From contig JAOARG010000035.1 in assembly GCA_025210655.1 (NCBI GenBank), positions 124,001-188,000 on the forward strand: DNA of 64,000 nucleotides, given 5' to 3'. Under the pieces are notes generated by a model. That model searched no databases, was not told the DNA's origin, and saw only the letters and a program-made list of their open reading frames with translations. The position numbers and the translations under genes were made by a program. Positions 61,776-64,000 of this stretch are shown in pieces; the first letter of the stretch is position 1; each line of letters starts with the position of its first letter. The stretch is from Bacillota bacterium. GTDB taxonomy: Bacteria > Bacillota > Clostridia > Peptostreptococcales > Acidaminobacteraceae.

Positions 61776-62225
61776 ATGAAATATTCAAGACATTCTAAGA
61801 TTTTAGATATTATCGAAAATTACGAAGTAGAAACTCAGGAGGAATTGTCATATTTCTTAAAAAATGCTGGTTTTAATGTTACTCAAGCAACAGTTTCAAG
61901 AGACATCAAGGAGCTAAGATTAATTAAAGTTCTGACTAAAGATGGTAAGTATAAGTATTCTACTATCAAGCAGCAAGAATCTGGAATATCAGATAGATTC
62001 ATTAAGTTGTTTAAAGATTCTGTATTATCTATAGATTCATCGGGAAATATTATTGTTATAAAAACTTTAATTGGAGCAGGAAATGCTGCTTGTGCAGCAA
62101 TTGATGCCATTGATTCTAAGGACATAATAGGAACAATTGCTGGGGATGATACAATTTTCTTGTTAGTTAAAGAAGGATTAGATATAAAGGAAGTAATTGA
62201 AAAGTTCAAAAAAATCATGGAATAA
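61776..62225 (+). CDS. argR: Arginine repressor ArgR
   Basis: The 149-residue hexameric repressor has a winged-helix domain (SKILDIIENYEVETQEELSYFLKNAGFNVTQATVSRDIKELRLIK, seen at residues 7-51). The C-terminal arginine-binding domain contains GAGNAACAAIDAIDSKDIIGTIAGDDT. It controls arginine biosynthesis or catabolism; with an ornithine-fermenting cluster at the other end of the window it may matter for amino-acid use. The strong GAGGGGG site is 7 nt before ATG. Confidence 0.95.
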   Translation: MKYSRHSKILDIIENYEVETQEELSYFLKNAGFNVTQATVSRDIKELRLIKVLTKDGKYKYSTIKQQESGISDRFIKLFKDSVLSIDSSGNIIVIKTLIGAGNAACAAIDAIDSKDIIGTIAGDDTIFLLVKEGLDIKEVIEKFKKIME

Positions 62226-62239
62226 AGTGTGGGATTAAG

Positions 62240-63955
62240 ATGTTAATAGAGCTGAATATTAATAATTTTATACTTATAAAAGAACTATCTTTAAATTTTA
62301 AAGAAGGTCTAAATATTATGACTGGTGAAACTGGAGCAGGTAAGTCTCTTATCATAGGAGCCCTAAATATGTTGACCGGTGAAAAAGCAAATAGCGAATA
62401 TGTTAGAAGGGGTTCTAATAAAGCTATTGTTGAAGGTATATTTAGTCTTGGAGATGATAGCATAGAATATATATCTAATCTTGATGATATTGATATAGAA
62501 ATAGAAGACGGAATACTGACTATTACAAGGGAAATTTTTGAATCAGGAAGAAGCCTTGGAAGAATTAATGGTCGTGTAGTTTCTCAAAACATTATGAAAG
62601 ACATATCAATGCATGTTATCGATATACATGGTCAGCATGATAATCAAGAAATTTTTATATTAGATAGACAGTTATCAATGCTAGATCGATTTGGAAAAGA
62701 TGATGTATATCCTCTCATAGGTGAAGTATCCGAACTTTTCTCTAATTACACTAAAATAAATAAGAAACTAAGAGAAGTTATAACAGATGAAAAAGAAATC
62801 CAAAGGTTAATTGACTCATATAAATTCCAAATTGAAGAGATAGAGAAATCTGATTTGAAAATTGAGGAAGAGAAGTCTCTTGAAGAAAGATATGAACTAC
62901 TTAAAAATTCAGAAGAGATTAATTTTAATTTAGGTAAGTTTGACGAAGTATTTTTTGGAGACAACTATTCTGTCGAAAATTTTGTTAGGGATGGACTTGA
63001 TTGTATTTCAAAATTTGAAGATATTAATCAGGATATGAAAAATCTAAATACTCTTGTTAATGATATAAAATATAATCTTGAAGAAATCAAAAGCACTGTT
63101 GTAGGTTTAGATGGGGCTTTTGAATATAATCAATATGAACTTGAGGAAATAAATAACCGAGTAGACTTAGTAAATAATCTTAAAAGGAAATATGGAAATA
63201 CTATTGAAGAAATACTTGCTTATAAAAATGATATCCAAATCAAATATGATAGATTAGTATCAGATATCGAAAATGCTGAGAAGTATCTTGTCGAGAAAAA
63301 AGAAATTGAAGAGAAGTATAATGATTTGTCAACTAGACTTAGTCAAGCTAGAAAGCATGTTTCCCTTGATTTTGAAGAAAGATTAAATAAAGAGATTAGA
63401 AACTTAAACTTAAATAACGCGTCAGTAAAAGTTTCTTTTGAAGAAAGGGATAGCAAGCTATATCAAAAGGGAAGAGACAAGATAGAATTTTTAGCTCAAA
63501 TCAATCATGGAGATGATTACAAATCCCTTAGGAAAGTAGCAAGTGGTGGTGAAATATCTAGATTGATGCTAGGATTTAAGTTAGTCCTTAACAATAATGA
63601 TTCAATCAATACAATGGTTTTTGATGAAATTGATACAGGAATAAGTGGTTATACAGCTTCACTTGTTGCGGAGAAGCTATACAAAGCATCAATAGGAAAT
63701 CAAATAATCTGTATAACACACCTACCACAAATTTCCTCAATGGCAGATCACCACTATCTAATAGAAAAGACAAACCTAGAAGATAGCACAGAAACAAACA
63801 TCAGACAACTAAGCAAAGAAGAAAGCATAAATGAAATCTCAAGAATGCTTGGTGGTAGAGAGATAAATGAATTAACAATAGAAAATGCACGTGATTTAGT
63901 TAGAAGTAATGATGAAATTAAGCAGGGCTTAATTTCCGTAGGTGGTAGGTCGTAG
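62240..63955 (+). CDS. recN: DNA repair protein RecN
   Basis: This 571-residue SMC-like ATPase acts in double-strand-break repair. It has Walker A GETGAGKSLIIGAL near 30, two coiled-coil arms (about 160-230 and 290-380), signature VASGGEISRLMLG, and Walker B VFDEIDTGISG. The last residues (VGGRS) are encoded by a 7-bp tandem repeat, so the C-terminus may have been changed by repeat expansion. Codon choice also shifts in about the last 250 bp. Confidence 0.95.
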   Translation: MLIELNINNFILIKELSLNFKEGLNIMTGETGAGKSLIIGALNMLTGEKANSEYVRRGSNKAIVEGIFSLGDDSIEYISNLDDIDIEIEDGILTITREIFESGRSLGRINGRVVSQNIMKDISMHVIDIHGQHDNQEIFILDRQLSMLDRFGKDDVYPLIGEVSELFSNYTKINKKLREVITDEKEIQRLIDSYKFQIEEIEKSDLKIEEEKSLEERYELLKNSEEINFNLGKFDEVFFGDNYSVENFVRDGLDCISKFEDINQDMKNLNTLVNDIKYNLEEIKSTVVGLDGAFEYNQYELEEINNRVDLVNNLKRKYGNTIEEILAYKNDIQIKYDRLVSDIENAEKYLVEKKEIEEKYNDLSTRLSQARKHVSLDFEERLNKEIRNLNLNNASVKVSFEERDSKLYQKGRDKIEFLAQINHGDDYKSLRKVASGGEISRLMLGFKLVLNNNDSINTMVFDEIDTGISGYTASLVAEKLYKASIGNQIICITHLPQISSMADHHYLIEKTNLEDSTETNIRQLSKEESINEISRMLGGREINELTIENARDLVRSNDEIKQGLISVGGRS

Positions 63956-63965
63956 GTCGTGGTTC
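63938..63965 (+). repeat. Heptamer tandem repeat at the recN 3' end
   Basis: Four adjoining 7-mers (GTAGGTG, GTAGGTC, GTAGGTC, GTGGTTC) span the recN stop codon. Two are identical and two are one- or two-base variants. The remaining 35 bp to the window end hold GTTTGC/GCAAAC, a small dyad that may begin a terminator. Confidence 0.7.
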
Positions 63966-64000
63966 GCAAAGATCTAAAAACCAGTTTGCAAAATGCAAAC

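Noticed and set aside
1-64000. Prophage, defence island, integron or CRISPR locus
   Set aside because: All regions are explained by housekeeping, metabolic or pilus genes; no integrase, transposase, Cas or restriction gene was recognised.

Overview
The window is AT-rich, gene-dense DNA from a low-GC, Gram-positive anaerobe. It most resembles an amino-acid-fermenting member of the Clostridia (Peptostreptococcales/Tissierellales-like); the species cannot be named from sequence alone. The evidence is an ornithine-fermentation gene pair at the left edge, SAM-I and T-box leaders, strong Shine-Dalgarno sites, Firmicutes gene orders (alaS-ireB-ruvX-fur-mltG-trmR-udk and yqhY-nusB-folD-xseAB-ispA-dxs-tlyA-argR-recN), S-layer homology domains, and an OLE RNA with its membrane partner OapA. 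No phage, insertion sequence, CRISPR array, tRNA or rRNA was seen.

Layout. 1-1.5 kb: end of a GlmL-like gene and ornithine racemase. 1.7-5.3 kb: TauE/SafE permease, rarA, and an M20 amidohydrolase. 5.3-11.7 kb: a BMP-type nucleoside ABC importer followed by a purine deaminase-like amidohydrolase. 11.7-14.1 kb: SAM-I riboswitch, metY, metA. 14.1-17 kb: small regulators and membrane proteins. 17-20.6 kb: iscR-iscS-iscU-mnmA (Fe-S and tRNA thiolation). 20.6-32 kb: T-box-alaS and a housekeeping run through fur, RNase J, ylbF, mltG, trmR, trhP and udk. 32-35 kb: a CPA1 antiporter and a PilJ-type chemoreceptor. 35.1-36.8 kb (minus strand): a membrane protein with a coiled coil and a lysozyme-like C-terminus. 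37-50.3 kb: a complete type IV pilus operon. It encodes PilB, PilT, PilC, pilin, PilD, PilM, PilN, a PilO-LysM fusion, an S-layer-homology protein, minor pilins and ComFB. 50.3-52.4 kb: M24 peptidase, EF-P and an acidic zinc-ribbon protein. 52.5-64 kb: the nusB-to-recN operon, interrupted by the roughly 510-nt OLE RNA just before oapA.

Two things stand out. First, OLE RNA/OapA sits inside an isoprenoid/DNA-repair operon, its known type of context. Second, three intergenic elements (about 10.2, 19.3 and 28.2 kb) consist of inverted arrays of the hexamer GCCTAA/TTAGGC repeated every 10-11 bp, one DNA helical turn. The arms are conserved but the centres are not, which looks more like a protein-binding array than a mobile element; I do not recognise it as a described family. 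The pilus operon also carries an unusual set of wall-binding parts (LysM, SLH, and a nearby lysozyme-like protein) that may replace the outer-membrane secretin system of Gram-negative pili.
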